Shown here piece after piece: positions 17,466 to 25,902 of a stretch of 64,000 bases of DNA (positions are counted from its first letter, which is position 1; each line of letters opens with the position of its first letter). Source of the DNA: Paenibacillus lautus NBRC 15380 (lineage in GTDB: Bacteria; Bacillota; Bacilli; Paenibacillales; Paenibacillaceae); the NCBI RefSeq assembly GCF_004000945.1, contig NZ_BIMF01000017.1, positions 62,001 to 126,000 on the forward strand. Reading direction: 5' to 3'. The notes below the pieces were generated by a model that saw only the letters and a program-made list of their open reading frames with translations, had not been told where the DNA came from and did no database searches. A program made the translations under genes and the position numbers.

Positions 17466-19019
17466 ATGAACCCAACCAATTCATCGCATCAAGAACTTCC
17501 GCAATATCCGGAGTCGCTGTGGAGAGGGACAACTGAACTGCCCACTTTCCCCCGCTTGGCCGAAGATATTGAGACAGATGTGGCCATCGTCGGAGCCGGC
17601 ATAACTGGTATTACGACCGCTTATCTGCTTGCCAAGGCAGGCAAGGACGTCGTGCTAATCGAGGCAGGGCAAATCCTGAACGGGACCACCGGTCATACAA
17701 CAGCTAAGGTAACGGCACAGCATGGGCTGATCTATCATGAATTCATGAATCATTTTGGAGAGGAGAAAACGAGGCTCTACTACGAAGGAAATCGGGAAGC
17801 GATTGAATTCATTAGGGATATAATTGGCGGAGACGAAGAGAAATTTGGGCTGAAGCTGGAGGATGCCCATATCTACGCCCAGCAGGAGGACAAGTATCTC
17901 TCAAAACTGGAAGACGAAATCAAAGCCTATGAGAAGCTCGGCATTCCGGGAGAATGGCAGGAAAGCCTTCCCCTCCCTATGCCGATTCGGGGAGCGATTA
18001 AGATGCCCGGGCAGTATCGGTTCCATCCTCTGCAGTATTTGAAGCATCTGACAGAAGAATTCCTATTGCTTGGAGGACGGATTTACGAGAACACGACCAT
18101 GGACGAAAAGGCCGGAACCGATGGACCGATCACGCTGTTGACCAAACGGGGCGGTCACCGGATTACGTGCAATCACGCCGTATCCGCGTCTCATTTTCCG
18201 TTCATTGACGCCAAAGGATTGTTCTTCACGCGGCTGCATGTGGAACGCTCCTATGCCATTGCAGTCAAACCCGAAACCGCTTATCCGGGAGGAATGTACC
18301 TAAGCGTGGATCAGCCGACCCGTTCCCTGCGGTCAGCTTCTTATGACGGCCAGGAGTTGGTTATCGTCGGGGGCGAGAATCATCCGACGGGCCGCAGCAT
18401 CTGCACCCACCAGCATTACGAAAACCTGGAGCTTTTTGCAGGAAATCTGTTGGGCGCTTCCGCCATTCCTTACCGCTGGTCGGCCCAGGACCTGATTACA
18501 CTGGACAACATGCCTTACATCGGGCCGATCACGTCCAATCAGGATCGGATCTTTGTTGCGACAGGCTTCCGGAAATGGGGCATGACAACAGGAACATTGG
18601 CCGCGAACATCATCGCTGATCAAATCTTGGAGAAGGATAACCGTTACGCCGACGTCTTTGACCCCTCCCGCTTCCACGCGGACCCGAGCATCAAAACGTT
18701 TGTCGTGCAAAATGCTTTGGTTGCCAAAGATTTCGTTGCCGGCAAGGTGGAGATGTCCCACGCCGATATAACCGAGCTGAAGGCCGGCGAAGGCGCCGTC
18801 GTCCGCCATAACGGTCAGCGTGCCGGAGCTTACAAGGACGACCAAGGGAATCTCCATCTCGTGGATACGACCTGTACCCACCTCGGCTGCGAAGTGGAAT
18901 GGAATGAGGGCGAACGTTCATGGGATTGCCCGTGTCACGGATCACGATACCGCTATAATGGCGAAGTGATCGAAGGGCCGGCCATTGAGCCATTGAAGCA
19001 GCTGGATCCGGAGAGCTAA
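17466..19019 (+). CDS. FAD-dependent oxidoreductase with C-terminal Rieske domain
   Basis: 517 residues. The N-terminal Rossmann fold starts with VAIVGAGITGITTAYLLAKAG (GxGxxG near residues 44-49), a DadA/GlpD-like FAD oxidoreductase domain running to about 390. A C-terminal Rieske [2Fe-2S] domain carries both ligand boxes, CTHLGCE and CPCHGSRY (about 470-500). The same architecture is found in the Bacillus YhfW group. The flavin probably oxidises an amine or hydroxyl substrate with electrons passing through the Rieske centre; the substrate is unknown. Start ATG 17466 follows GAGGAGG. A strong terminator follows directly, so it is monocistronic. Confidence 0.9.
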   Translation: MNPTNSSHQELPQYPESLWRGTTELPTFPRLAEDIETDVAIVGAGITGITTAYLLAKAGKDVVLIEAGQILNGTTGHTTAKVTAQHGLIYHEFMNHFGEEKTRLYYEGNREAIEFIRDIIGGDEEKFGLKLEDAHIYAQQEDKYLSKLEDEIKAYEKLGIPGEWQESLPLPMPIRGAIKMPGQYRFHPLQYLKHLTEEFLLLGGRIYENTTMDEKAGTDGPITLLTKRGGHRITCNHAVSASHFPFIDAKGLFFTRLHVERSYAIAVKPETAYPGGMYLSVDQPTRSLRSASYDGQELVIVGGENHPTGRSICTHQHYENLELFAGNLLGASAIPYRWSAQDLITLDNMPYIGPITSNQDRIFVATGFRKWGMTTGTLAANIIADQILEKDNRYADVFDPSRFHADPSIKTFVVQNALVAKDFVAGKVEMSHADITELKAGEGAVVRHNGQRAGAYKDDQGNLHLVDTTCTHLGCEVEWNEGERSWDCPCHGSRYRYNGEVIEGPAIEPLKQLDPES

Positions 19020-19055
19020 GCGGACGCAATCGCTCCCTCAATGACTCCTAACCTA

Positions 19056-19095
19056 AAAAGAAGTGAAGCCCATTCGAGCTTCACTTCTTTTCTAT
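19056..19095 (+). terminator. Terminator after the Rieske oxidoreductase
   Basis: A 14-bp perfect stem (AAAAGAAGTGAAGC and its complement) with an 8-base loop, ending in TTTTCT, 37 bases after the stop. Confidence 0.85.
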
Positions 19096-19150
19096 AACAT
19101 GGGACTATACACCGGTCGCGACCTAATTTCAACCAAAAATAACATTTTTC

Positions 19151-19159
19151 TGGTATAAT
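19151..19159 (+). promoter_or_regulatory. Extended -10 promoter of the micro-ORF pair
   Basis: TGGTATAAT is a perfect extended -10 element (TGnTATAAT), 32 bases before the first micro-ORF. No good -35 is visible (TTTCAAC lies 18-20 bases upstream). Confidence 0.6.
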
Positions 19160-19190
19160 GAGCTTACAAATCGTTACGGGAGGGATAACC

Positions 19191-19301
19191 ATGGTTCTAG
19201 GCCCTGAATATTTGGATCGAATTAAAGAGGACGTCTCGGAGAAGAAAGCAAAGGAAAAGCTGCGCGGTATCCGGCAACAGAGCCTGCTTAGTGATTTTTA
19301 A
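19191..19301 (+). CDS. 36-residue charged micro-protein
   Basis: ATG 19191 follows GGGAGGG with good spacing and an extended -10 promoter. The 36-residue product is highly charged and helical (VSEKKAKEKLRGIRQQ in its centre) with no membrane segment. Its stop TAA shares the A of the ATG of a second micro-ORF (TAATG junction). One additional T in the five-T run just before the stop would join both into one 62-residue protein with a soluble head and a C-terminal membrane anchor. I do not recognise the family. It may therefore be the first of a coupled pair or the front of a frameshifted tail-anchored protein. Confidence 0.55.
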   Translation: MVLGPEYLDRIKEDVSEKKAKEKLRGIRQQSLLSDF

Positions 19302-19378
19302 TGACCCTTGCTGCTGCAGGTGCCTTCATTGTGGTGGCTGCCATTTTTGGTTTTATCTTGTATAACATACGCTATTAG
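19301..19378 (+). CDS. 25-residue single-membrane-segment micro-protein
   Basis: The ATG overlaps the preceding stop (TAATG), so re-initiation could drive translation. The product is a single hydrophobic helix (AAAGAFIVVAAIFGFILY) with a short NIRY tail. No independent ribosome binding site is clear. Read with the upstream micro-ORF it could be a separate membrane peptide or the anchor of a frameshifted 62-residue protein. Function is unknown. Confidence 0.45.
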   Translation: MTLAAAGAFIVVAAIFGFILYNIRY

Positions 19379-19437
19379 AAGCCATCTCCATGCCTCCCCC
19401 GATGGGAAGTCTCTGAAGTTTATACTTTCTTACAACT

Positions 19438-19463
19438 TCAAAAAGGCACCCTGACGGGTGCCT
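19438..19463 (-). terminator. Terminator of the HELGH protein gene
   Basis: AGGCACCC/GGGTGCCT stem with a four-base loop, followed on the minus strand by TTTTTGAAG. It lies 40 bases after the stop at 19504. Confidence 0.75.
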
Positions 19464-19503
19464 GTGTAATGTTATGACCTGGACCTAGATTACCTTAGCA
19501 GGC

Positions 19504-19956
19504 CTAAGCGATTTCTGGTGCCGGCTCCTCGCGGTATGCCTCAAGCGACCGGTCCACGATCACCTGTATGAAATCGGGATCGATATCCTGGATCCAAGGT
19601 ATGGCGTTATTCCAGGCATTTTCCTCAATTTGAAGCGCGATCTGCCTCTGATCCCATTCATCCACCGTTCGATCCATCCGGTCGCACAGCTCTGTCAGGG
19701 TCATGTCCATCGAATGGCCCAGCTCATGTGCAAATACCACCGCAAAATAGGCATGGAACGGCTCAAGCGTGCCAAACAGCTGCAAACACTGCTGGCGTAT
19801 GACTTCGGTATACATCGTCACGCTGTGCGAATGCATGACATATTTTCCGCCGATTAACCGGCCCCCTGGAAAATACGCCTCCATCTCCACGGTGACACTG
19901 CTGCCCGACCGACGTAGAAGCTCTTGCGTAATTCGGTTCAGTTCGGACTTATTCAA
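19504..19956 (-). CDS. Small putative zinc metallopeptidase (HELGH)
   Basis: 150 residues, no signal peptide. The centre has FAHELGHSMD, a full HExxH zinc-binding motif with the downstream Gly seen in many metallopeptidases. About 30 residues later EENAWNNAI could supply the third ligand (Glu) in the gluzincin manner, as in ImmA/IrrE-like peptidases. The Val/Phe-rich helix VVFAHELGH fits an active-site helix. I do not recognise a named family. It is monocistronic with its own terminator. The substrate is unknown, and an intracellular or regulatory protease role is only a possibility. Confidence 0.6.
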   Translation of the reverse strand: MNKSELNRITQELLRRSGSSVTVEMEAYFPGGRLIGGKYVMHSHSVTMYTEVIRQQCLQLFGTLEPFHAYFAVVFAHELGHSMDMTLTELCDRMDRTVDEWDQRQIALQIEENAWNNAIPWIQDIDPDFIQVIVDRSLEAYREEPAPEIA

Positions 19957-20079
19957 TAATGATCATGGCTCCCTTTAAAGATATAAACATAAACATCATT
20001 ATAAAAGAACCATATGAAAATGCAATATCAAATATGCCTGCCAGCTTACTCTCAACCTACCAAAAACCTTTAATTAATC

Positions 20080-20118
20080 TAAAAAAGAAGACCCACTCCG
20101 CACTCGAATGGGTCTTCT
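20080..20118 (-). terminator. Terminator of the marR/ABC exporter operon
   Basis: AGAAGACCCA/TGGGTCTTCT 10-bp stem followed by TTTTTT on the minus strand, 23 bases after the ABC gene stop. Confidence 0.85.
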
Positions 20119-20140
20119 TATGATGACAATCCTCGCCTCG

Positions 20141-22015
20141 CTATCCAGCCTCATGCTGGTCGCTGAATTGACTGTTATACAGGTCCGCATAGAAGCCGCC
20201 CTGAGACAGCAGCTCTTCATGGGTTCCCTTCTCGATAATGCTGCCCTTGTTCATGACCAGAATCAGGTCCGCATCCCGGATCGTGGACAACCGATGGGCA
20301 ATGACAAAGCTGGTCCGGTCCCTCATCAGCTCATTCATCGCTTTCTGGATATAGAGCTCCGTCCGCGTATCCACGCTGCTGGTTGCCTCATCGAGGATCA
20401 GAATCGATGGATCGGCCAGAATGGCGCGCGCAATCGTAAGAAGCTGCTTCTGCCCTTGCGATATGTTGGAGGCCTCCTCGTTCAGAACGGTATCGTAGCC
20501 GTCCGGCAATGTCCGGATGAAGTGATCCGCGTGAGCCGCTTCCGCCGCCCGGATGATCTCTTGTTCCGTGGCACCTTCGCGCCCATATCCGATATTCTCC
20601 CGGATGGTCCCGTTAAAGAGCCATGTATCCTGCAGCACCATCCCGAACAGACTGCGAAGTTCACCGCGCCGAAGAGCGGTAATATCCGTGCCGTCTATCG
20701 TAATCTTGCCCTTATTCAGCTCATAGAACCGCATCAGCAGATTAATGAGCGTGGTTTTCCCTGCGCCGGTCGGTCCGACGATGGCGACCGTTTGCCCGTG
20801 CTTCACGTCCACATTCATATCCTCGATCAGAAGCTGGTCCGCTTTATAGCCGAAACTCACATTCTCGAATGACACATCGCCAAGCGGCTTCTTGAGCACT
20901 GCCGGAGCTGTATGCTCTGACACTTCTTCTTCCTCATCCAGCACTTCAAATACGCGCTCTGCCGATGCTATGGTGGATTGAATGACGTTCGCGATATTCG
21001 CAAGCTGGGTAATCGGCTGCGTGAATTGGCGTGAATATTGGATGAATGCCTGAATATCCCCGATCTCAATCGCTCTGCGGGTAACCAACACACCGCCGAC
21101 AACACTGACGATCACATAACCGATATTTCCGACAAAACCCATCAGCGGCATAATGGTACCCGATATAAACTGGGCTCTCCACCCGGCATCATACAGCTTG
21201 TCGTTGACCTCATCAAATTGCTCCATGGACTGTCGTTCCCGGCCAAAGGCCTTGACCACTTTATGGCCCGTGTACATTTCTTCCACATGTCCGTTCAGCT
21301 CACCCAAATGCTTCTGCTGCGCCACAAAATGCTTCTGCGAGCGCTTGGCAACCACAATCGTGACCACCACGCTAAGCGGAAGGGTCAGAATAACCACCAA
21401 CGTCAGCAGCGGACTGATCGTGAGCATCATAACAATGACGCCGACCAGCGTGACCACGGAGGTAATCATCTGCGTCAAGCTCTGCTGAAGCGTACTGCTG
21501 ATATTGTCCATATCGTTGGTCACCCGGCTCAGCGTTTCCCCATGCGTCCGGGCGTCGAAATATTTAAGCGGCAATCGGCCGAGCTTGTTGTAAACATCTT
21601 TACGTAAATCATACACGGTACGCTGGGCCACACCGGCCATAACATATTGCTGGATGTAAGCAAACAGAGAGCTTAAGAGATATAGCCCTGAAAGCCAGAG
21701 CATGATCGTCCGAATAGCGTCAAAATCGATTCCGGCCCCCGGCACGCCCTGCATCTTGGCCATGAAGCCTTTGAACAGGATCGTGGTCGCATCCCCCAAT
21801 ATTTTCGGGCTCACGATGCTGAATATCGTACTGAGAATAGCTGCGATCAAGACGATCAGCAGCTTGCCGGTATGCGGTTTGAGATATCGTGTTAACCGGC
21901 GAAAAGTGCCTTTGAAATCCTTGGCTTTCTCCCCCGCCATTCCAGGTCCGTGCGGGCCGCCGCCAAAGGGACCGCCCGGTCCCCGAGGATGTCCTCCCCG
22001 TTTCTTCTCACTCAT
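20141..22015 (-). CDS. Heterodimeric ABC exporter subunit (canonical Walker B, degenerate signature)
   Basis: 624 residues: a Gly/Pro-rich N-terminal tail (about 1-35), six membrane helices (about 45-330) and an ATP-binding domain with GPTGAGKTTLINLL (Walker A), LILDEATSSVD (Walker B with catalytic Glu) and H-loop IAHRLSTI. Its signature is degenerate (ISQGQ in place of LSGGQ). The partner gene upstream shows the reverse pattern, so the two should form an asymmetric heterodimer with one active composite ATP site, as in LmrCD/YheIH-type drug exporters. It overlaps the partner stop by four bases (ATGA). Substrates are probably hydrophobic drugs or lipids. Confidence 0.93.
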   Translation of the reverse strand: MSEKKRGGHPRGPGGPFGGGPHGPGMAGEKAKDFKGTFRRLTRYLKPHTGKLLIVLIAAILSTIFSIVSPKILGDATTILFKGFMAKMQGVPGAGIDFDAIRTIMLWLSGLYLLSSLFAYIQQYVMAGVAQRTVYDLRKDVYNKLGRLPLKYFDARTHGETLSRVTNDMDNISSTLQQSLTQMITSVVTLVGVIVMMLTISPLLTLVVILTLPLSVVVTIVVAKRSQKHFVAQQKHLGELNGHVEEMYTGHKVVKAFGRERQSMEQFDEVNDKLYDAGWRAQFISGTIMPLMGFVGNIGYVIVSVVGGVLVTRRAIEIGDIQAFIQYSRQFTQPITQLANIANVIQSTIASAERVFEVLDEEEEVSEHTAPAVLKKPLGDVSFENVSFGYKADQLLIEDMNVDVKHGQTVAIVGPTGAGKTTLINLLMRFYELNKGKITIDGTDITALRRGELRSLFGMVLQDTWLFNGTIRENIGYGREGATEQEIIRAAEAAHADHFIRTLPDGYDTVLNEEASNISQGQKQLLTIARAILADPSILILDEATSSVDTRTELYIQKAMNELMRDRTSFVIAHRLSTIRDADLILVMNKGSIIEKGTHEELLSQGGFYADLYNSQFSDQHEAG

Positions 22016-23748
22016 GCGATCTCCTCCTCTGACAGCTGCGAGGTGACGATTTCGCGGTACACATCGCTGGAAGCCATAAGCTCCTCATGCGTGCCGATGC
22101 CGGCAATGCGTCCCTCATCCAGCACGATAATCCGATCAGCGTCCATGACGGTGCTGACCCGCTGAGCGACAATCAGAACGGTAGCTTCCGTCGTTTCCTC
22201 GCGGAGCGCTGCGCGAAGATTGGCATCCGTCTTGAAATCCAGCGCCGAGAAGCTGTCGTCAAACACATATATCTCGGGTCTCCGAACCAGCGCCCTAGCA
22301 ATCGAGAGCCGCTGCTTCTGACCTCCGGATACGTTGCTGCCGCCCTGCGAAATCTCGGCATCGTACCCGCCCTCCATGGACGAGATGAAATCGGCCGCCT
22401 GGGCAACCTTCGCTGCATGCCGGATCTCATCGTCTGTTGCATCCTCTTTACCATAGCGGATATTCTCCGCGATGGTACCGGTGAAGAGCAGCGCCTTCTG
22501 CGGCACGAATCCGATTCGGCTGCGCAGCTGCTCCTGGAGCATGTCCCGAATATCCGTACCATTGACGAGAATCCGTCCCGAGGTTACGTCATAGAAACGA
22601 GGGATCAAGCTGATGAGCGTTGATTTTCCTGAACCGGTTCCGCCGATAATCGCGGTAATTTCACCCGGCCCGGCACGGAAGGAAATATCGGATATGGCGG
22701 GCTCCTCTGCACCCGGATAATAGAAGGTTACATCCTGAAATTCAATCGAGCCGTGCTCCACGCCGGTTTCGCCCGGCTGCTTCGGATCATGGATCTCCGG
22801 CATCATGTTCAACACCTCATTGATCCGAACCGCTGATGCCTGTGCACGCGGAATCATGACAAACATGACGGATAACATGATGAGGGAGAACATGATCATC
22901 ATCGCGTATTGGAGAAATGCCATGAGGTCTCCGACCTTCATATGCTCGCCCTCTATGCGATGGGCTCCGAACCAAACAATCGCCAGCGTTGCAAAGTTCA
23001 TGACCAGCATCATGACAGGCATCATCGCACCCATGATTTTATTCACTTTGATGGAGGTGGCTGTCAAATCCTCGTTCGCATCATTAAAGCGGACGGTTTC
23101 ATGATTCATCCGGTTAAATGAACGAATGACCCGGATTCCTGTCAGATTCTCCCTCAGCACGCGGCTCAGCGTATCGATCTTCACCTGGATCGCTTTGAAG
23201 AGCGGAATGCCCTTTTTGGCGATGAGGAAAATGGCCAGTGCCAGAATAGGCAGGACGATCAGCAGCACCGTGGTCAGTCCCGGGTCTCTCGACACGGCCA
23301 TCACGATGCCCCCGATACACATCATCGGCGCAATCGCCATCATGCGAAGGATCATGATCGTGACCTGCTGTACCTGCGTGATATCGTTCGTTGTACGGGT
23401 AATCAGGGATGCCGTACCGATCTTGTCAAATTCCTGCAGCGTGAAATTCTCGACATGGGAGAAGACGCGGCCCCGAACAATCTTCCCGAATCCCGTAGCT
23501 GATTTGGATGCCAAATAACTCGCAGCAATGGAGCACACCATGCCCCCTGCTGCTACGAGGAGCATAAAGCCGCCCACACGCCAAATGTAAGGCACATCTC
23601 CCTCAACGATGCCATAGTCCACGATGTCTGCCATCAAGGTCGGCAGGTAAAGATCAGACAGACACTGGAAAAATGTAAACAGCAGGACAAAAATGACCGC
23701 TGTCCGGTACGGCTTCATGTAGTGAAACAGTTTTAACAAATCCCCCAC
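22012..23748 (-). CDS. Heterodimeric ABC exporter subunit (degenerate Walker B/H-loop)
   Basis: 578 residues with six membrane helices (about 15-305) and an ATP-binding domain: Walker A GGTGSGKSTLISLI, intact signature VSGGQKQRLS, but Walker B YVFDDSFSALD with Asp instead of the catalytic Glu, and an H-loop with Gln (VAQRVSTV). These are hallmarks of the regulatory half of asymmetric exporters. It starts two bases after the marR stop and overlaps the second subunit gene, so marR and both subunits form one operon. The start ATG 23748 follows GGGTGGGGG. Confidence 0.93.
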   Translation of the reverse strand: MGDLLKLFHYMKPYRTAVIFVLLFTFFQCLSDLYLPTLMADIVDYGIVEGDVPYIWRVGGFMLLVAAGGMVCSIAASYLASKSATGFGKIVRGRVFSHVENFTLQEFDKIGTASLITRTTNDITQVQQVTIMILRMMAIAPMMCIGGIVMAVSRDPGLTTVLLIVLPILALAIFLIAKKGIPLFKAIQVKIDTLSRVLRENLTGIRVIRSFNRMNHETVRFNDANEDLTATSIKVNKIMGAMMPVMMLVMNFATLAIVWFGAHRIEGEHMKVGDLMAFLQYAMMIMFSLIMLSVMFVMIPRAQASAVRINEVLNMMPEIHDPKQPGETGVEHGSIEFQDVTFYYPGAEEPAISDISFRAGPGEITAIIGGTGSGKSTLISLIPRFYDVTSGRILVNGTDIRDMLQEQLRSRIGFVPQKALLFTGTIAENIRYGKEDATDDEIRHAAKVAQAADFISSMEGGYDAEISQGGSNVSGGQKQRLSIARALVRRPEIYVFDDSFSALDFKTDANLRAALREETTEATVLIVAQRVSTVMDADRIIVLDEGRIAGIGTHEELMASSDVYREIVTSQLSEEEIA

Positions 23749-23750
23749 CC

Positions 23751-24311
23751 CTACTCGTTGTCTGATGTCGTTTCGTTCGGTTTGCGTTTTTGCTCGTGAA
23801 AATGATACACCTTCGTTAACAGCTCCGTCAGTTTGACGCTGTCCTCTTCTCCCAGAAAATCCACCAGCTCGTTAAAGTTGTTCTTGACGTTCTGATACGT
23901 TTGCTGAACAACGCGGTTCCCTTCCTCGGTAAGCTGTACGCGCACCGCACGTCGATCCTGTGCATCCATCACCCGTTCCACCAGACCTTTGCTCTCCAGA
24001 GCGTTGATAAATTGGGTGATCGTCGGTGACGTAACATTCATCATGCTGCTGATTTCGGACACTTTCATGCCGGGACCATCAGGCTCGATATGATGTTTGA
24101 TTCCCATCAGAACGCGAATCTCACCGGGCGTATAGCCGGAAATCAAGTGCTGATCCCATTCCTGCTTGTGGAACATGCGAATGCTGTACAAGAGCCTGCC
24201 GGCGACGCTATCTTCTCGCCTGCCGCCCTTCATGCACAGTTCTTCTCGCGAAGCCCTTTCCTCTGACCGGTTGTTCTCTTTATGTAAATCTGGATGTATA
24301 TCCTCTTCCAT
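23751..24311 (-). CDS. MarR-family transcriptional regulator of the ABC exporter
   Basis: 186 residues from ATG 24311 (AGAGGTGG upstream); a longer frame to 24359 is open but overlaps the operator region. The winged helix is clear: GEIRVLMGIKHHI, MKVSEISSMMNVTSPTITQFINALESKGLVER (about 80-115) and the wing DAQDRRAVRVQLTEEG. The N-terminal ~40 residues are charged and unlike the family. It precedes two exporter genes with almost no gap, the standard layout for a ligand-responsive repressor of its own efflux operon. Palindromes just downstream of the promoter are its likely operator. Confidence 0.9.
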   Translation of the reverse strand: MEEDIHPDLHKENNRSEERASREELCMKGGRREDSVAGRLLYSIRMFHKQEWDQHLISGYTPGEIRVLMGIKHHIEPDGPGMKVSEISSMMNVTSPTITQFINALESKGLVERVMDAQDRRAVRVQLTEEGNRVVQQTYQNVKNNFNELVDFLGEEDSVKLTELLTKVYHFHEQKRKPNETTSDNE

Positions 24312-24355
24312 GGTCCACCTCTTTTCTGCAACCTCTCGAATAAATAGATAGTCTG

Positions 24356-24404
24356 CCAATTTAATTGGTTACCTAACTATATACCCGAAGAAGACCGAAG
24401 TCAA
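24356..24404 (-). promoter_or_regulatory. Promoter and putative MarR operator
   Basis: On the minus strand TTGACT (24404-24399) and TATAGT (24381-24376) are 17 bases apart, a good sigma-A promoter. Right at the expected start lie GTTAGGTAAC (arms GTTA/TAAC) and the 13-bp palindrome CCAATTTAATTGG (24356-24368), a plausible MarR operator. The -35 lies within the stem of the preceding gene's terminator. Confidence 0.6.
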
Positions 24405-24415
24405 ATCGACTTCGG
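24383..24415 (-). terminator. Terminator of the RsgA-type GTPase gene
   Basis: CCGAAGTC and GACTTCGG form an 8-bp stem with a 5-base loop, followed by TCTTCTTCGGG on the minus strand. It is moderate in strength and overlaps the marR promoter. Confidence 0.55.
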
Positions 24416-24431
24416 ACCTCCGTAACATCCA

Positions 24432-25544
24432 TTATTCGTCATCGTACAGATGCTGCTGGTACGTCCCTTTGCGGTCTCTGTCGCTCTTCCGCGAGGACTT
24501 GCCTGAGCTCTTATTCTGGCGGCGGGTGCTAACCTTCTCTTTACGGGCGATATGGGCCAGCTCCCGCTCCGTCTTCTTGTAATTCGCATATCGTTTCGCA
24601 TCCAGGGTTCCGTCCTGCAGCGCTTCCTGAACTGCACAGCCGGCCTCCGTCTCATGGCGGCAATCATGGAACCGGCACTGCTGGGCGAGCGTGGCAATGT
24701 CCGCAAAGGTCGCCTCGAACCCTTCTTCCGAATCCCACAGCTGCAGCTCCCGCATGCCCGGCGTATCCACCATAATCGCGCCGCCCGGCAGCACAAAGAG
24801 CTCCCGGTGCGTCGTGGTATGCCGTCCCCTTGCATCCTCTTCGCGTATCCCTTGAACCCGCTGACCCTCCTGGCCCGACAACCAGTTCAGGAGGGTGGAT
24901 TTACCGGCCCCGGAGGTACCCGTAATGGCAACCGTCTTCCCTTGCACCAAATAAGCCTGCAGCTGCTCCTTCCCTTGATCCATCAAGGAGCTTACCGCAT
25001 GGACCGGCACACCTGGAGCAACAGCCTCTACCTCCGCGACATACGCTTCCGGCGATTCACATAAATCCGCCTTGGTAAGCAGCACGACCGGTGCGGCTCC
25101 GCTCTCCCAGACCGCAATCAGATAGCGTTCTATTCGGCGAACATTAAAATCCTTATTGAGCGCGTTAATGATAAACACGGTATCCATATTTGCGGCAATG
25201 ATCTGCTCATCCGGCACGCTTCCTGCTTCCTTGCGCGTCACCGCGGACTTTCGGGGGAGCAGCTTATGAACGACGGCACGGGATTCCCCTTTCAGCGGCT
25301 CCACCATGACCCAATCGCCAACAGCCGGAAAGTCGCTTTTGCTGGCTGCTTCGTATTCGTATTTGCCCGTGACAATCGCGGACTGCTCTCCCTCTTGCGT
25401 AATAATGCGGTACTGCTTCGAGAATTGGGCCGTGATGCGTGCCGGTACCAGCGCTTTATCGTGCTGCGGCATCTGCTCTGCCATCAAACTCCATTCTTCA
25501 TTCCATCCATAGGCTTGTAGCATGGTCATGTCTTGTTTAGTCAA
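24432..25544 (-). CDS. rsgA: RsgA-type circularly permuted ribosome-assembly GTPase
   Basis: 370 residues, YloQ/YjeQ family. An N-terminal OB-fold (about 25-100) is followed by the permuted GTPase motifs: G4 LLTKADLC, G1 GTSGAGKSTLLNWL, and G3 DTPGMREL. The C-terminal zinc-binding module is CRFHDC...C. A basic tail (RRQNKSSGKSSRKSDRDRKG) probably contacts rRNA. RsgA checks maturation of the 30S subunit. The N-terminus (LQAYGWNEEW) resembles a Bacillales/clostridial paralogue subgroup rather than the one next to stp/prkC, so a second copy may exist elsewhere. TTG 25544 is the probable start (AAGGGG upstream); an ATG five codons in is possible. The upstream leader contains two terminators and a small ORF. 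Confidence 0.9.
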   Translation of the reverse strand: MTKQDMTMLQAYGWNEEWSLMAEQMPQHDKALVPARITAQFSKQYRIITQEGEQSAIVTGKYEYEAASKSDFPAVGDWVMVEPLKGESRAVVHKLLPRKSAVTRKEAGSVPDEQIIAANMDTVFIINALNKDFNVRRIERYLIAVWESGAAPVVLLTKADLCESPEAYVAEVEAVAPGVPVHAVSSLMDQGKEQLQAYLVQGKTVAITGTSGAGKSTLLNWLSGQEGQRVQGIREEDARGRHTTTHRELFVLPGGAIMVDTPGMRELQLWDSEEGFEATFADIATLAQQCRFHDCRHETEAGCAVQEALQDGTLDAKRYANYKKTERELAHIARKEKVSTRRQNKSSGKSSRKSDRDRKGTYQQHLYDDE

Positions 25545-25593
25545 ATTCGTTATATCCCCTTATCGTTATTGGATTGGTTGTTGTTATCAAACA

Positions 25594-25621
25594 CAAAAAA
25601 ACCGCAGATTTGTATCTGCGG
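25594..25621 (-). terminator. Second terminator in the rsgA leader
   Basis: CCGCAGAT/ATCTGCGG 8-bp stem with a four-base loop, followed by TTTTTTT on the minus strand. It lies 50 bases before the rsgA start. Confidence 0.8.
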
Positions 25622-25631
25622 CTGATCTGAA

Positions 25632-25703
25632 TCTATGCAAGAAGAAGGCATTAATCCCCATACAGCCAAGCCGATAAAGGTCATACCACGCCCCTTGCAT
25701 AGA
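25632..25703 (-). repeat. Long-range inverted repeat between the two leader terminators
   Basis: TCTATGCAAG (25632-25641) and its complement (25694-25703) pair perfectly over 10 bp across a 52-base loop between the two terminators. Confidence 0.5.
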
Positions 25704-25705
25704 CA

Positions 25706-25746
25706 CAAAAAACCCGCAGGATACCAAGCACGGTCTCCTGCGGGTT
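25706..25746 (-). terminator. First, strong terminator in the rsgA leader
   Basis: An 11-bp perfect stem (AACCCGCAGGA and complement) with a run of six T on the minus strand. It ends the short transcript that starts at the consensus promoter at 25903-25931. Confidence 0.9.
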
Positions 25747-25801
25747 CTTAGGTATTGAGATAAAGACACGTAAGGTCACATGCCTTACACCCCTGCTACC
25801 A

Positions 25802-25864
25802 TTAGAATTTCCCGTCCAAAGAGACCAACGTCAATGCGACCCATCCACTATGCATCATAACCAT
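25802..25864 (-). CDS. Putative 20-residue peptide in the rsgA leader
   Basis: ATG 25864 follows AAGGAGG at 10-base spacing and a perfect sigma-A promoter. The peptide is 20 residues (starts MVMMHSGW, ends LVSLDGKF), partly hydrophobic. It is followed by a small hairpin (GTAAGG/CCTTAC at 25770-25788) and then a strong terminator. It could be a leader peptide, a type I toxin or a spurious ORF in a regulatory RNA. I do not recognise it. Confidence 0.4.
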   Translation of the reverse strand: MVMMHSGWVALTLVSLDGKF

Positions 25865-25902
25865 CTGACATCAGCCTCCTTCAGCTTAATTAATATATCC
25901 GT

